Origin: Butyrivibrio hungatei
GTDB lineage: Bacteria > Bacillota > Clostridia > Lachnospirales > Lachnospiraceae
NCBI RefSeq assembly: GCF_900101605.1
Contig: NZ_FMUR01000013.1
Span: 1-64,000 of the forward strand
Direction of reading: 5' to 3'
Length of the DNA stretch: 64,000 nt
Shown here: positions 43,747 through 52,890 of the stretch, in pieces
Numbering within the stretch: position 1 is the stretch's first letter
How the letters are laid out: every line of letters starts with the position of its first letter
Program-made: the position numbers and the translations under genes
Notes under the pieces: generated by a model
Told to the model about the DNA's origin: nothing
The model's input: only the letters and a program-made list of their open reading frames with translations
Databases searched by the model: none

Positions 43747-45345
43747 TCATTTACATAGATATTTCTGCGCAATATGATACGAAAAATTGAATCTTCTAAG
43801 TCCCGTATATTTTTTTTCATCATCAAATTTGTAATCTTTGCGGCCGTCCTTGTAGTCATATATTAAAACTTCATTTCCTTTAAGCGCCGGAACCGCATCG
43901 TAAGAAAGAAACCACTTTATATATGAGGCGTCGGGAGACTGCACGTTTATCGACGGGCCTGTCGCTTCGATGTCGTATTTGGCAATCCTGTATTCCGGAT
44001 TACTGTAGATAAATATCAGAAACGCAATTGTTATCGTCACCATTCCGGCTCTGAAGACCGGGAATTTTTTGATGTACATGCTCGCAATAAGAAATGCAAG
44101 CCAGAAACAAAGTACCGCAAGGAACCAGAGTACAAACAGTCTGAGGAATGTCAGGTGATAAACATCTATGTAGAGTATCATTCTCATTGCTGAAGATGCA
44201 ATCATTATGTATGTGCATCCGGCTATGGCTGTCAGCAGGGCTTTAAGCACCTTTGATTCTTTGAAAAAAGACCGGCAAACCGAAACCATAACGATGTTAA
44301 TGATACAAACGGTCAAAAGCTGGTAGAATCCTTCGTGTGCATATTCTGCATAAGTATATCCCTTTGGAAGAGCAACGCTTCCGCTGAAAAGATAAAGAAG
44401 CTGGATAATACAGAACAGAATATAAACAGCGCCGATGATGCCTGTGAATGTAATGGCAATTACAGGATTCTTTGTACCAAGGCCATTGACTTTAATCTTC
44501 AGCTCTTTTGCAATCATCGAAGTAATTATGGCATACGCACTCAAGAAGACAAATACTGCGGTTAAGACCATCATTACGGTATGATAGAGTTCTTCTGTAA
44601 GACTGAAATCGATATTTATGGTTGTCAGTATGTTTTTAAAGACCATATCTGCAGAGCAGAGTAGTGGTACGATCACAAGAAGCAGGGGCACTGCGATTGC
44701 CAATCCTATGAGTACCGCACAGACGGTTTTCTTTTTCTCACTTGTATCAACATCTTTGTTTTTAAGCTTAATATGTGCGACAAAGTCTGAGAACGGGCGG
44801 GAAAAATGCTCAAAGGGCATTATAACGGTTAAAAAAAGACTGAGGAACCATTCGCCGATACTGAATCCCGTTGTGTCCATATAAAGGTATATTACGTAAC
44901 TGAAGAACAGCATGAATATAGCGGTTCTTTCCCAAAAAGCCAAGGCGAAACTGGTCGTAAGGCACCTGTGCACGGAAAGAAGCATCAGGGAAACAACATA
45001 AAAGATTCCGAGACCTCTTTTGCCGTTACAGTCGGCTGTCAGTGAGAGGCCGTCTTTTTTTCTTACAAGTTTAAGTATTATCAGGGCGCAAAGCATAAAT
45101 ATCGGGTATGTTATGCTTGAGTGGTTATTATACAGACAGATGCTGTATATTATGCCAAACATGGCGGATAAAATTCCGTATTTTTTGAAATGTTCCGCAC
45201 CTTCTTTCTGAGCAGCTGCGGCCTTAAGCGCAAACTGATTGATGGGGTGCTGCATGGCTCCGACAGGGGTGTACGTGCCTGTCTGCCCGTTATATCCATA
45301 TCCGTTATTGCTATATTGCGGCATCTGATTATTCTGTGTTTCCAT
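43747..45345 (-). CDS. DUF4173 multi-pass membrane protein
   Basis: 532 residues. A Gln/Asn/Tyr/Gly-rich N-terminus (NNQMPQYSNNGYGYNGQ) precedes about twelve hydrophobic helices. KGYTYAEYAHEGFYQLL and the following helices are typical of DUF4173 proteins, of unknown function and often next to DUF2975/XRE genes. AGGAGG (45360-45355) within the end of the XRE gene supports the ATG at 45345. Last gene of a three-gene minus-strand operon. Confidence 0.85.
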   Translation of the reverse strand: METQNNQMPQYSNNGYGYNGQTGTYTPVGAMQHPINQFALKAAAAQKEGAEHFKKYGILSAMFGIIYSICLYNNHSSITYPIFMLCALIILKLVRKKDGLSLTADCNGKRGLGIFYVVSLMLLSVHRCLTTSFALAFWERTAIFMLFFSYVIYLYMDTTGFSIGEWFLSLFLTVIMPFEHFSRPFSDFVAHIKLKNKDVDTSEKKKTVCAVLIGLAIAVPLLLVIVPLLCSADMVFKNILTTINIDFSLTEELYHTVMMVLTAVFVFLSAYAIITSMIAKELKIKVNGLGTKNPVIAITFTGIIGAVYILFCIIQLLYLFSGSVALPKGYTYAEYAHEGFYQLLTVCIINIVMVSVCRSFFKESKVLKALLTAIAGCTYIMIASSAMRMILYIDVYHLTFLRLFVLWFLAVLCFWLAFLIASMYIKKFPVFRAGMVTITIAFLIFIYSNPEYRIAKYDIEATGPSINVQSPDASYIKWFLSYDAVPALKGNEVLIYDYKDGRKDYKFDDEKKYTGLRRFNFSYHIAQKYLCK

Positions 45346-45349
45346 ACTT

Positions 45350-45562
45350 TTATTCCTCCTGAGAGTCAACGTATTCAAGGATATCTCCCGGTTGACAATC
45401 CAAAGCTTTACAAATTGCATCAAGGGTTTCGAGCCTTACGGCTTTTGCCTTATTATTTTTTAGGATAGAAAGATTAGCCAGGGTGATACCGACTTTGCCG
45501 GCTAGTTCGGTCAGTCCCATTTTTCTCTTTGCCATCATTACATCTAAGTTAATTACGATCAT
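45350..45562 (-). CDS. XRE-family HTH regulator (YozG-like)
   Basis: A 70-residue Cro/C1-type helix-turn-helix protein: MAKRKMGLTELAGKVGITLANLSILKNNKAKAVR, split here at the turn, is followed by LETLDAICKALDCQPGDILEY, the standard form of short YozG-like regulators. It is encoded between a DUF2975 membrane protein and the DUF4173 protein. The trio is a common unit in Firmicutes in which the regulator probably controls its own operon. Confidence 0.95.
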   Translation of the reverse strand: MIVINLDVMMAKRKMGLTELAGKVGITLANLSILKNNKAKAVRLETLDAICKALDCQPGDILEYVDSQEE

Positions 45563-45578
45563 AATCTCACCTGCTCCG

Positions 45579-46055
45579 TTAAATGGTTAAATCGTTTTCC
45601 TGCTTGTATCTCACGGCTTTGTCAAAGACTCTTGCCAAGACTTTACTGAACAGCCCGGCAAAAAGAAATACTCCTGCGATAACTACGGCTGCCGGTGTGA
45701 AATACACGAAGCATCTAAGAAGTTTGATCGCGGTTATGATAAAAGCATAAGTTCCCATGCGGTACAGGCTTTTCACATTTGCATCAACAAAACAGTCGTC
45801 GTCTGTTACTGTTTTCATCATCTTTCGAAGTTCATACAAAATGAGAAGAGCGGCAATACCCGCGATCATGATAGAAACCAGAGCGTATGCGTAATGGTCG
45901 TTGATCGCGCTGTATTCCGTGCTTTCACCCAAAGCGTATACTGCAAGGTTGACTGCCTGCTTCAGGAAAAAAGGGATTGTGACAATTACCACCAATCCGA
46001 AATAGAAGCAAAGATCCAAGATGGCTTTAACGAAATTATTTAATCTGCTATCCAT
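45579..46055 (-). CDS. DUF2975 membrane protein
   Basis: 158 residues with four hydrophobic helices in the DUF2975 pattern (FVKAILDLCFYFGLVVIV; LVSIMIAGIAALLILYELRKM; DDCFVDANVKSLYRMGTYAFIITA; TPAAVVIAGVFLFAGLF). The DxxFV-x-N-x-x-x-L-R/Y segment is the family hallmark. GGAGGATAAC precedes the ATG at 46055. It leads the DUF2975-XRE-DUF4173 operon; a role as membrane partner of the regulator is inferred from this conserved pairing. Confidence 0.88.
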   Translation of the reverse strand: MDSRLNNFVKAILDLCFYFGLVVIVTIPFFLKQAVNLAVYALGESTEYSAINDHYAYALVSIMIAGIAALLILYELRKMMKTVTDDDCFVDANVKSLYRMGTYAFIITAIKLLRCFVYFTPAAVVIAGVFLFAGLFSKVLARVFDKAVRYKQENDLTI

Positions 46056-46283
46056 GTTATCCTCCAAAATGTGTTACCAAGTACTTGTATATTTTTTTAT
46101 AACACGTTCCTTTTTGATTTGCAATATTTTTTTATTGAGAAACGATAAAAGTTTTTTGAGACTCGAGAAAAAGGTGAATAAATACCCGTGTGGCGTGTGC
46201 TTAATGGCAAGGCGTTAGCTGCAATATTTGTTATATAATGAAATAGATGATAAAAGAAATTTACGAAGGAAAGAGTTGATTTT

Positions 46284-47066
46284 ATGAAGCTGATATTTAT
46301 AAGGCACGGTGATCCGAACTACGAAATAGACGGACTTACCGAAAAGGGGCAAAGAGAGGCGCAGCTCCTTGCCGATTACATAAAGAATTACAACATCGAT
46401 GAGATCTACATGTCGCCTCTTGGAAGGGCACAGCAAACTGCGGAGTATTCGCTTAAGGCACTCGGAAAAGAAGCGGTCACTTATGACTGGTTAAAAGAAT
46501 TTCCGGCTCAGTTTGATCCTAATCTTTCGGAGAGTGCAAGGCAGGCTTATAAAACCGAGCTTAAGACAGATCCTAAGACCGGAAGGTATGAGACGAGAAT
46601 AGTGTGGGATATGCTTCCTTCGTACTATGGCAGGCATCCTGAGCTTTTTGACAAAAATGCATGGAGAAATGCCGAACCTGTTATATACAGCGACATGTGT
46701 AAGGTGTATGATTATGTGGTTTCGTCTTTTGATGATTTTTTGCGTGAGCAGGGTTATGAGAAAGACGGACTGATATTTAAGGTAAATAAGAGTAATGACA
46801 AAGTTATAGCTTTTTTCTGCCATTATGGCATTACGTCTGTTCTTCTGTCATATCTATGGAATGTCTCACCTTTTGTTCTGTTTCAGTTCATTGCACTTGC
46901 GCCGACTTCGGTTACGATCGTAGCTTCCGAAGAGCGTGAGAAGGGGATAGGAACGTTCAGAACAATAGGAATGGGAGACATTACTCATCTTAATATCGCG
47001 GGGGAAGAACCTTCTTTTTCTGCAAGGTTCTGCGAAAGATACGAAAATAAAAATGAGAGGCACTGA
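46284..47066 (+). CDS. Histidine phosphatase family protein
   Basis: 260 residues. The catalytic RHG-type motif FIRHGDPNYE opens the protein; YMSPLGRAQQTAE supplies the second arginine, and FFCHYGI supplies the second histidine. It is longer than simple phosphoglycerate-mutase-like phosphatases because of an insert (about 75-150). Substrate unknown. GAAGGAAAGAG precedes the ATG; rsmB follows after 3 bases. Confidence 0.9.
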   Translation: MKLIFIRHGDPNYEIDGLTEKGQREAQLLADYIKNYNIDEIYMSPLGRAQQTAEYSLKALGKEAVTYDWLKEFPAQFDPNLSESARQAYKTELKTDPKTGRYETRIVWDMLPSYYGRHPELFDKNAWRNAEPVIYSDMCKVYDYVVSSFDDFLREQGYEKDGLIFKVNKSNDKVIAFFCHYGITSVLLSYLWNVSPFVLFQFIALAPTSVTIVASEEREKGIGTFRTIGMGDITHLNIAGEEPSFSARFCERYENKNERH

Positions 47067-47069
47067 TCT

Positions 47070-48485
47070 ATGGTGAATATTAGGGAGATAGTACTTAACA
47101 TCCTGATGGAGTACGACAAGGATGGCGGCAGGAAAACTACGCTTTTAAAGGATGCACTTGAAAAATACGATTATCTTGAAACAAGAGACAAAGCGTTTAT
47201 CAAAAGAGTGGTTGAGGGCTGCCTTGAGAGAAATATACAGATAGACTACGTTATAGATTCTTTTTCCAAGACAGAGGTAAAAAAGATGCAGCCTCTGATA
47301 AGAAGTCTGATAAGAATGGGAACGTACCAGATAATGTTCATGGATAACATTCCCGACAGCGCTGCTTGCAACGAGGCGGTAAAACTTGCGCAAAAGCATA
47401 AGTTCGCGGGACTGAAAGGCTTTGTCAACGGCGTTCTTAGGAACATTTCAAGGAATAAAGAAAATATTTCATATCCGGACAAAAATGAGAACGGGGGAGT
47501 TGATTATCTGTCCGTAGTTTATTCGCAGCCTTCATGGTTGTGCAAGATGTGGCTTACGGAGTACGGCTTTGAGAGGACGGAAGGAATGCTTAAGTTCTTC
47601 CTTGAGCCGCGCCCGACGGTTATCAGATGTACAGCGGGCAAAGCTGACACGGATAACGGCTTATCGGATACGGAAGCTGCGAAAGCTGCTGCGCTCAAGC
47701 TGAAAAAAGAACTCGAAGAATCGGGAGTTGTTGTAAAAGAAAATCCGATCCTGCCATATGCGCTTGAACTTGAAAAGACCGACAATATCAGATATCTTCC
47801 GGGATATGCGGAAGGAAAATTTGCGGTTCAGGATGTGAGTTCCATGCTTCTTACAGAAATCGCGGATCCCTTAAAAGGACACACGGTTATTGATGTTTGT
47901 GCCGCTCCCGGTGGAAAAAGTATGCACGCGGCGCAGAAAGTCGGCGCAGACGGAAAAGTTTTTTCACGAGACGTTTCTACTGCAAAAAAGGAGCTTATTG
48001 CTGAGAATGCTGCAAGACTTGGGCTTGATAATATCACAATAGAGGTTGTCGATGCCAAGATCCATGATGACAATATGAAGAGAAACGCCGATTACCTCTA
48101 TCTCGACGTTCCGTGCTCGGGACTTGGAATCATAGGAAGAAAGAGCGATATCAAGCAAAATATCAAAAAAGCTAAACTTGATGAACTGACAAAACTTCAG
48201 TGGGACATAGTTAAGGCTTGCTGGGATTATGTCAAAGTCGGCGGAACGCTTATGTATTCCACATGTACGGTGAACAAGGCCGAGAATGAGCAGATGGTAA
48301 AAAGAATCTGCGCCGAGCTTCCGTTTGAACCCGTGGATATCACAGATGTGCTTCCAAAGTACATTGTTGAAAATGATAAATATAACATAAAAGATACCGC
48401 AAAGAAGGGCTACATACAGCTCCTTCCCGGAGAATTCGGAACAGACGGGTTCTTTATTGCAAAGCTTAAAAGAGTAGTGAAATAA
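47070..48485 (+). CDS. rsmB: 16S rRNA (cytosine-967-C5)-methyltransferase
   Basis: 471 residues: an N-terminal NusB-like RNA-binding domain (about 1-140) and a C-terminal SAM methyltransferase of the NOL1/NOP2/Sun type with DVCAAPGGKSMHAAQ (SAM site), YLDVPCSGLG (catalytic Pro-Cys) and YSTCTVNKAENE (second Cys). It modifies C967 of 16S rRNA. In the ancestral order it follows fmt/zinc peptidase; here about 7 kb intervenes. Confidence 0.96.
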   Translation: MVNIREIVLNILMEYDKDGGRKTTLLKDALEKYDYLETRDKAFIKRVVEGCLERNIQIDYVIDSFSKTEVKKMQPLIRSLIRMGTYQIMFMDNIPDSAACNEAVKLAQKHKFAGLKGFVNGVLRNISRNKENISYPDKNENGGVDYLSVVYSQPSWLCKMWLTEYGFERTEGMLKFFLEPRPTVIRCTAGKADTDNGLSDTEAAKAAALKLKKELEESGVVVKENPILPYALELEKTDNIRYLPGYAEGKFAVQDVSSMLLTEIADPLKGHTVIDVCAAPGGKSMHAAQKVGADGKVFSRDVSTAKKELIAENAARLGLDNITIEVVDAKIHDDNMKRNADYLYLDVPCSGLGIIGRKSDIKQNIKKAKLDELTKLQWDIVKACWDYVKVGGTLMYSTCTVNKAENEQMVKRICAELPFEPVDITDVLPKYIVENDKYNIKDTAKKGYIQLLPGEFGTDGFFIAKLKRVVK

Positions 48486-48489
48486 ATAT

Positions 48490-49563
48490 ATGATAATTAT
48501 GAGTGAATATATTTTAGGAAAAGAAAACAAAATAGACATAAAATCCCTAAACTTCGATGAACTTACGGCTTTCATCAAGGAAATCGGTGAGCCTGCATTC
48601 AGGGCAAAACAGCTCTATGACTGGATGCATGTAAAGAGAGCAAGAAACTACGACGAGATGAAGAACATCCCAAAGTCGCTCAAAGAAAAGCTCGAGCAGA
48701 AGTGCAGTTATACATGCCTTGAGGTTGTGCAGGTGCAGGAGTCGCAGATTGACGGAACCAAGAAGTTCCTCTTCGGACTCTACGACGGCAATGTTATCGA
48801 GAGCGTTTTCATGAAATACAAATTCGGTAACAGTGTCTGCGTATCTTCGCAGGTTGGATGCAGGATGGGATGCTGGTTCTGCGCGTCGACAATTGACGGC
48901 GTTGTGAGGAATCTTTTGCCATCGGAGATACTTGATCAGATATATGCTATAGCATGCTACACAGGGGAAAAGATATCCAGAGTCGTTGTCATGGGTAGCG
49001 GAGAGCCGCTTGATAACTATGATAATCTTCTTAAGTTCATCGAGCTTCTTTCCGATGAGCACGGAATGAACCTCGGACAGCGCAATCTTACGGTATCCAC
49101 ATGCGGTATCGTGCCTAAGATCTTAGAACTTGCGGAAAAGAAATTGTCTATAAATCTGGCGCTTTCTCTTCACGCATCAAATAATGACAAGCGAAAAGAG
49201 CTCATGCCTATCGCAAATAAGTATGAGATTCATGAAGTGCTGAATGCTTGCAAGACCTATTTTGACAAGACCGGAAGACAGCTTACTTTTGAGTACTCGC
49301 TTGTTGCGGGAGTTAACGATTCTGATGAAGATGCAGCCGAATTGTCAAAGCTTTTGTCCGGACTTAACTGTGTTGTAAACTTGATTCCCGTGAATCCGAT
49401 AAAAGAAAGAGATTTCAAACCTACCGATCGTTCTCATGCGGTTAAGTTCAAGGATAAGCTTGAAAAGAACAGAATAAATGCGACGATTCGTAGAGAGATG
49501 GGCAGGGACATAGACGGAGCCTGCGGCCAGCTCAGAAGAAGATATGTCGGTGAAAAAAAATAA
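48490..49563 (+). CDS. rlmN: 23S rRNA (adenine-2503-C2)-methyltransferase
   Basis: A 357-residue radical SAM enzyme that methylates A2503 of 23S rRNA and A37 of some tRNAs. The radical SAM cluster is CRMGCWFCAS; VVMGSGEPLDNYDN and the C-terminal Cys in IDGACGQLRRR (the mechanistic methyl-Cys site) are present. It begins 4 bases after rsmB; an alternative ATG lies at 48499. Neither start has a strong ribosome-binding site, so coupling to rsmB is likely. Confidence 0.96.
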   Translation: MIIMSEYILGKENKIDIKSLNFDELTAFIKEIGEPAFRAKQLYDWMHVKRARNYDEMKNIPKSLKEKLEQKCSYTCLEVVQVQESQIDGTKKFLFGLYDGNVIESVFMKYKFGNSVCVSSQVGCRMGCWFCASTIDGVVRNLLPSEILDQIYAIACYTGEKISRVVVMGSGEPLDNYDNLLKFIELLSDEHGMNLGQRNLTVSTCGIVPKILELAEKKLSINLALSLHASNNDKRKELMPIANKYEIHEVLNACKTYFDKTGRQLTFEYSLVAGVNDSDEDAAELSKLLSGLNCVVNLIPVNPIKERDFKPTDRSHAVKFKDKLEKNRINATIRREMGRDIDGACGQLRRRYVGEKK

Positions 49564-49608
49564 GTGTCTGAGCACTGCAAAATCGTAGTGCTCAGACACT
49601 TGTTTTTT
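49562..49608. terminator. Terminator between rlmN and DUF6033 gene
   Basis: AAGTGTCTGAGCACT (49562-49576) pairs perfectly with AGTGCTCAGACACTT (49587-49601) and TTGTTTTTT follows. It overlaps the rlmN stop on one side and touches the stop of the convergent gene on the other. Confidence 0.9.
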
Positions 49609-50479
49609 AGCCCTTGAAATCAATCGTAGTTCCGACGGTGCGCTCGGAAGTAGACATAATCTTGTTTGATGAACTGTTGTAAGCGTATGTCTGAACTTTA
49701 GATAAAAGTTCTTCCATTGAATCGGCCTCAAACATAACGAAATTTTCATCATCAATTTCATTAATATCATTGTCTGATTCAGCCTTATCAGCTTCTGCTT
49801 TTTCGGCTTTTTTCTCTTTTGCTTTCTGAATACGCTCTTCACGGGCTTCTTTTTCAGCTGCTTTCTTTTCTTTGGCTTTTTCCGCTTTCTTTTCGGCAGC
49901 CTTTTTCTCAAGGCGTTTTTTCTGCAGATCGAGAGAATCGCTTACTGTAGCGAAGAAACTCTCTTTGCCGTTTGAGTCGACGGACATTCCGAAATTCTTT
50001 ATATTTGCGCCGCTGCTTGTAAGTCCCATCTTTGCCTGCATCATTTTGGCCTGCGATGAAGCGATGATTCCTTCGTACTTATTGCGGAAGGCTTCGTCTG
50101 TGGCCATGCGCTCAAGCTTTTCTTCATCTATGAGAACTACCATCTTGTTGGCATTGCCGTATGCCGCAGCATTCTGCTGAACCTGCGCCTTCATATCCTT
50201 GCTGACGGTGATGAATTCCATGTTGTGATATTTGGCTTTGAGCTTATCAAGATAGTCTTTGGCTTTATCCGAAAGCTCTACATTGCCGATGGTCATACCG
50301 TAATCCGTCATTGAGGGAACGAGCGAACTCTTTGTATCAATCGGACTCCATGACTTTAATTCTGTTTTGGAAGATTGAGAAGCTTTGGCCGCAGTTGCCT
50401 GATTGCTTTTATTTGCATAAGAAGTTTTGGTAATCTCTGAGTTACCGCCGGATGCGGAAATACTGCTTATTCCTGACAT
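49607..50479 (-). CDS. DUF6033-like protein with basic/acidic coiled coil
   Basis: 290 residues with the general form of DUF6033 proteins of Lachnospiraceae: a Ser-rich N-terminus (MSGISSISASGGNSEITKTS), a compact alpha/beta segment (LSDKAKDYLDKLKAKYHNMEF, VVLIDEEKLERMATDEAF), a highly charged Lys/Ala/Glu coiled coil (about 190-245) and a short tail. No signal peptide is seen. The function is not known. AAGGAGGTAATAAAA precedes the ATG at 50479. It interrupts the rlmN-prpC order on the opposite strand. Confidence 0.72.
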   Translation of the reverse strand: MSGISSISASGGNSEITKTSYANKSNQATAAKASQSSKTELKSWSPIDTKSSLVPSMTDYGMTIGNVELSDKAKDYLDKLKAKYHNMEFITVSKDMKAQVQQNAAAYGNANKMVVLIDEEKLERMATDEAFRNKYEGIIASSQAKMMQAKMGLTSSGANIKNFGMSVDSNGKESFFATVSDSLDLQKKRLEKKAAEKKAEKAKEKKAAEKEAREERIQKAKEKKAEKAEADKAESDNDINEIDDENFVMFEADSMEELLSKVQTYAYNSSSNKIMSTSERTVGTTIDFKG

Positions 50480-50793
50480 ATTTTTATTACCTCCTTGTAA
50501 AAAGTATGCTCTTTCCAAGTGTAAACGTATTAGTATACTTGAATTATGAGAGCGGTGCTGAAATCCTTTTCAAATACCATGAGCGAATACTTACCCATTT
50601 CTAATTTTTTTATCGACGAAAGCATTTGGAAAATGAAGAGGAAAAATATAAAATAATTATAAAAGTAACTTGTTCATAGATTGGCTTGAATGTTATATTC
50701 AAAAATAAATAATATCGGAGACAGCACAAGATCTGAGATTGAATATGCAAAGAGACATGGGAAGACCATTTCATATCTGGAAGGAGAAAAAAT

Positions 50794-51447
50794 ATGACAG
50801 AAATCGAAGCAATCAAGGCCAGACATTCGGTTAGAAGTTATAAGCCGCAGATGATCGAGCCGGAGAAAATCATACAGCTAAGAGCCAAAGTGAGTGAGCT
50901 CAATGCTGAGAGCGGACTTCATTTGCAGTTTATTGAAGATGCGGGAAGAATATATAATAATCTGATAAACAGAGCAAGGGGACTTGGTTCGGCACCGAGC
51001 GTTATCGCATGTGTCGGCAGAGCTTCGGATGACCTGGAACAAAAGATTGGTTACTATGGCGAGAAACTGGTTCTTTTTGCACAGAGTTTAGGACTTAACA
51101 CATGCTGGACAGGGGGCTTTAATCATAAGACCATATCCGCCGAAGTTGCTCCCGATGAAAAACTTGTTATAGCTATCGCAATAGGTTATGGCAAGGACCA
51201 GGGGAAAGTTAGAAAATCCAAGACTTTTGAGCAGGTGGTTGAGGCAGCAGGTGAGCGTCCGGATTGGTTTAATCAAGGCGTTGAGATGGCTCTTTTGGCT
51301 CCCACTGCAATAAATCAGCAGAAGTTCGTGATAAAATTTGCAGATGGTGAAAAAGTTGAATTTATTGACAAGGGCGGCCCTTTCAGCAAGGTGGATATCG
51401 GTATCGTAAAGTGCCACTTTGAGATCGGTTCGGGGAAAAAGATCTGA
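50794..51447 (+). CDS. Nitroreductase family protein
   Basis: 217 residues. MTEIEAIKARHSVRSYKPQMI is the usual start of nitroreductases, with the Arg-His-Ser-Val-Arg FMN-phosphate site; GLNTCWTGGF and IAIGYGKDQGK are the later FMN-contact regions. Typical activity is FMN-dependent NAD(P)H reduction of nitro or quinone compounds. Its short central part and C-terminal extension (MALLAPTAINQQKFVIKF) fit the putative TM nitroreductase-type subgroup. AAGGAG precedes the ATG. It stands alone between DUF6033 and the prpC region. Confidence 0.88.
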   Translation: MTEIEAIKARHSVRSYKPQMIEPEKIIQLRAKVSELNAESGLHLQFIEDAGRIYNNLINRARGLGSAPSVIACVGRASDDLEQKIGYYGEKLVLFAQSLGLNTCWTGGFNHKTISAEVAPDEKLVIAIAIGYGKDQGKVRKSKTFEQVVEAAGERPDWFNQGVEMALLAPTAINQQKFVIKFADGEKVEFIDKGGPFSKVDIGIVKCHFEIGSGKKI

Positions 51448-51562
51448 TACTGTTGCTTGGAAACGCTTGAAAACACTGGGAAACGAAATATCGAAACTTA
51501 AAAAAATTCCGATTATGAGTTAGAATAGAATTCAAGTGATTGGAAAGAAAAGGAAAGGAGTA

Positions 51563-51584
51563 ATGGTCATTTTCGGATGACCAT
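51563..51584 (+). promoter_or_regulatory. Hairpin in leader of the small membrane gene
   Basis: ATGGTCAT (51563-51570) pairs with ATGACCAT (51577-51584) over TTTCGG. It lies between an AAGGAG (51555-51560) and the start codon at 51597, and its left arm is the beginning of a six-codon ORF (MVIFG). Confidence 0.5.
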
Positions 51585-51596
51585 GATAACAGGGGA

Positions 51597-51875
51597 ATGG
51601 ACAAGAAAAAGATAGCAACAATAGTGGAGATAGTACCGATAGTATCGGCAGTTTTGAATTTTATCTTTTTATATGCTTTTGAGGACTCAAACTTTATAAG
51701 AGCAATCAATTCAATTACAATGTTTTTTGCTTTTTTTGGCTTTGTGTTCTTTTTTGTGGGACGTTCATTGGGAAAAGGCGACAAGACTGTAAAGATCTTA
51801 GGTATATTTGATATATTTGCGACGGTATCGGTTATAGCGATATATATTTTGGCATTTCTTGCGATGGCAATGTAA
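51597..51875 (+). CDS. Small three-helix membrane protein
   Basis: 92 residues, three hydrophobic segments (about 7-27, 33-55 and 67-91) with the basic stretch GRSLGKGDKTVK between helices 2 and 3. No family recognised. AGGGG is only 1-2 bases from the ATG, an awkward spacing; the real ribosome-binding site may be AAGGAG 37 bases upstream, brought nearer by a hairpin. It lies between the nitroreductase and prpC, on the same strand as both. Confidence 0.6.
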   Translation: MDKKKIATIVEIVPIVSAVLNFIFLYAFEDSNFIRAINSITMFFAFFGFVFFFVGRSLGKGDKTVKILGIFDIFATVSVIAIYILAFLAMAM

Positions 51876-51969
51876 AAGTGATCGCGGTCGATACATAAAA
51901 ATGGGGATATAAAGGCATTTGATGACTAAAATATGAAAAGATTGCAAATACAATATCAAACACTTATAA

Positions 51970-51998
51970 TTGCTAAAGACTATAAAGTTGGTTATAAT
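51970..51998 (+). promoter_or_regulatory. Promoter of the prpC-prkC-rsgA operon
   Basis: TTGCTA (51970-51975) and TATAAT (51993-51998), 17 bases apart. The leader to prpC is about 120 bases. Confidence 0.6.
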
Positions 51999-52128
51999 TA
52001 GGAGTGAAATGGGCAGGGATAATTATGGCCCCTGTAAACTGCTTTGCAGGAGGCTTTTGGAGGAGAAAGTGTAGTACCTGCTTATTTTGTATGTGTATGA
52101 TGAAAAAGGGTTTGTGGAGGATGTTGGT

Positions 52129-52890
52129 TTGTTAAAGACTTTTTCCGTGACGGATATTGGAAAGAAGCGAAAGCTTAATCAGGATTATATCTTTTCCTCA
52201 GATAGAAAAATCGGTAATCTTTCCAATGTGTTTATTGTTGCGGACGGCATGGGAGGTCACAACGCAGGTGACTACGCGTCCAGGTATACGGTTGACACAA
52301 TGGTGGAAGAGATAGAGAAGTCTTTTGAACAGAGTCCTGTTAAGATTCTCGAGAATGCGATAAAAATTGCGAATCACAACCTCAGAGAAAAAGCGGCAGA
52401 GAACCCGTCGCTCTTTGGTATGGGAACAACGGTTGTCGCATGTACGGTTATCGGCAGATATTTGCAGGTTGCGAATGTCGGTGACAGCAGGCTCTACGTC
52501 ATCAATAATAAAATCACCCAGATAACAAGAGACCATTCCCTTGTGGAAGAGATGGTCAGAATGGGCGGAATTGATAGAGAAACTGCTCGGACACATCTTG
52601 ATAAAAATATTATCACGAGGGCAATCGGTGCCACGGAAACTGTAGACATCGATTTTTTTACAGTGGAACTAAATCGAGGGGATATCGTCCTTATGTGTTC
52701 GGACGGTCTCACAAATATGCTTGAAGATGAAGAAATCCGCATGATTGTCAGCGGTCAGCGAGACATTATAGAAAAGGCCCAGAAGCTGGTTGTCGCGGCA
52801 AATAATAACGGAGGCAAGGATAATATAGCAGTTATCCTGATAGAACCCTTTGCCGATGAACCCACTCGCGATGGAGGACTGAATGATTAA
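52129..52890 (+). CDS. prpC: PP2C-type Ser/Thr protein phosphatase
   Basis: 253 residues of the Stp1/PrpC family: SVTDIGKKRKLNQD, ADGMGGHNAGD, ANVGDSRLY, MCSDGLTNML and GGKDNIAVIL carry the metal-binding aspartates. It dephosphorylates targets of the kinase encoded next. The start is TTG at 52129, with GGAGG 8 bases upstream; this gives MLKTFSVTD, the family norm. It overlaps prkC by 8 bases, so phosphatase and kinase are translationally coupled. Confidence 0.95.
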   Translation: MLKTFSVTDIGKKRKLNQDYIFSSDRKIGNLSNVFIVADGMGGHNAGDYASRYTVDTMVEEIEKSFEQSPVKILENAIKIANHNLREKAAENPSLFGMGTTVVACTVIGRYLQVANVGDSRLYVINNKITQITRDHSLVEEMVRMGGIDRETARTHLDKNIITRAIGATETVDIDFFTVELNRGDIVLMCSDGLTNMLEDEEIRMIVSGQRDIIEKAQKLVVAANNNGGKDNIAVILIEPFADEPTRDGGLND

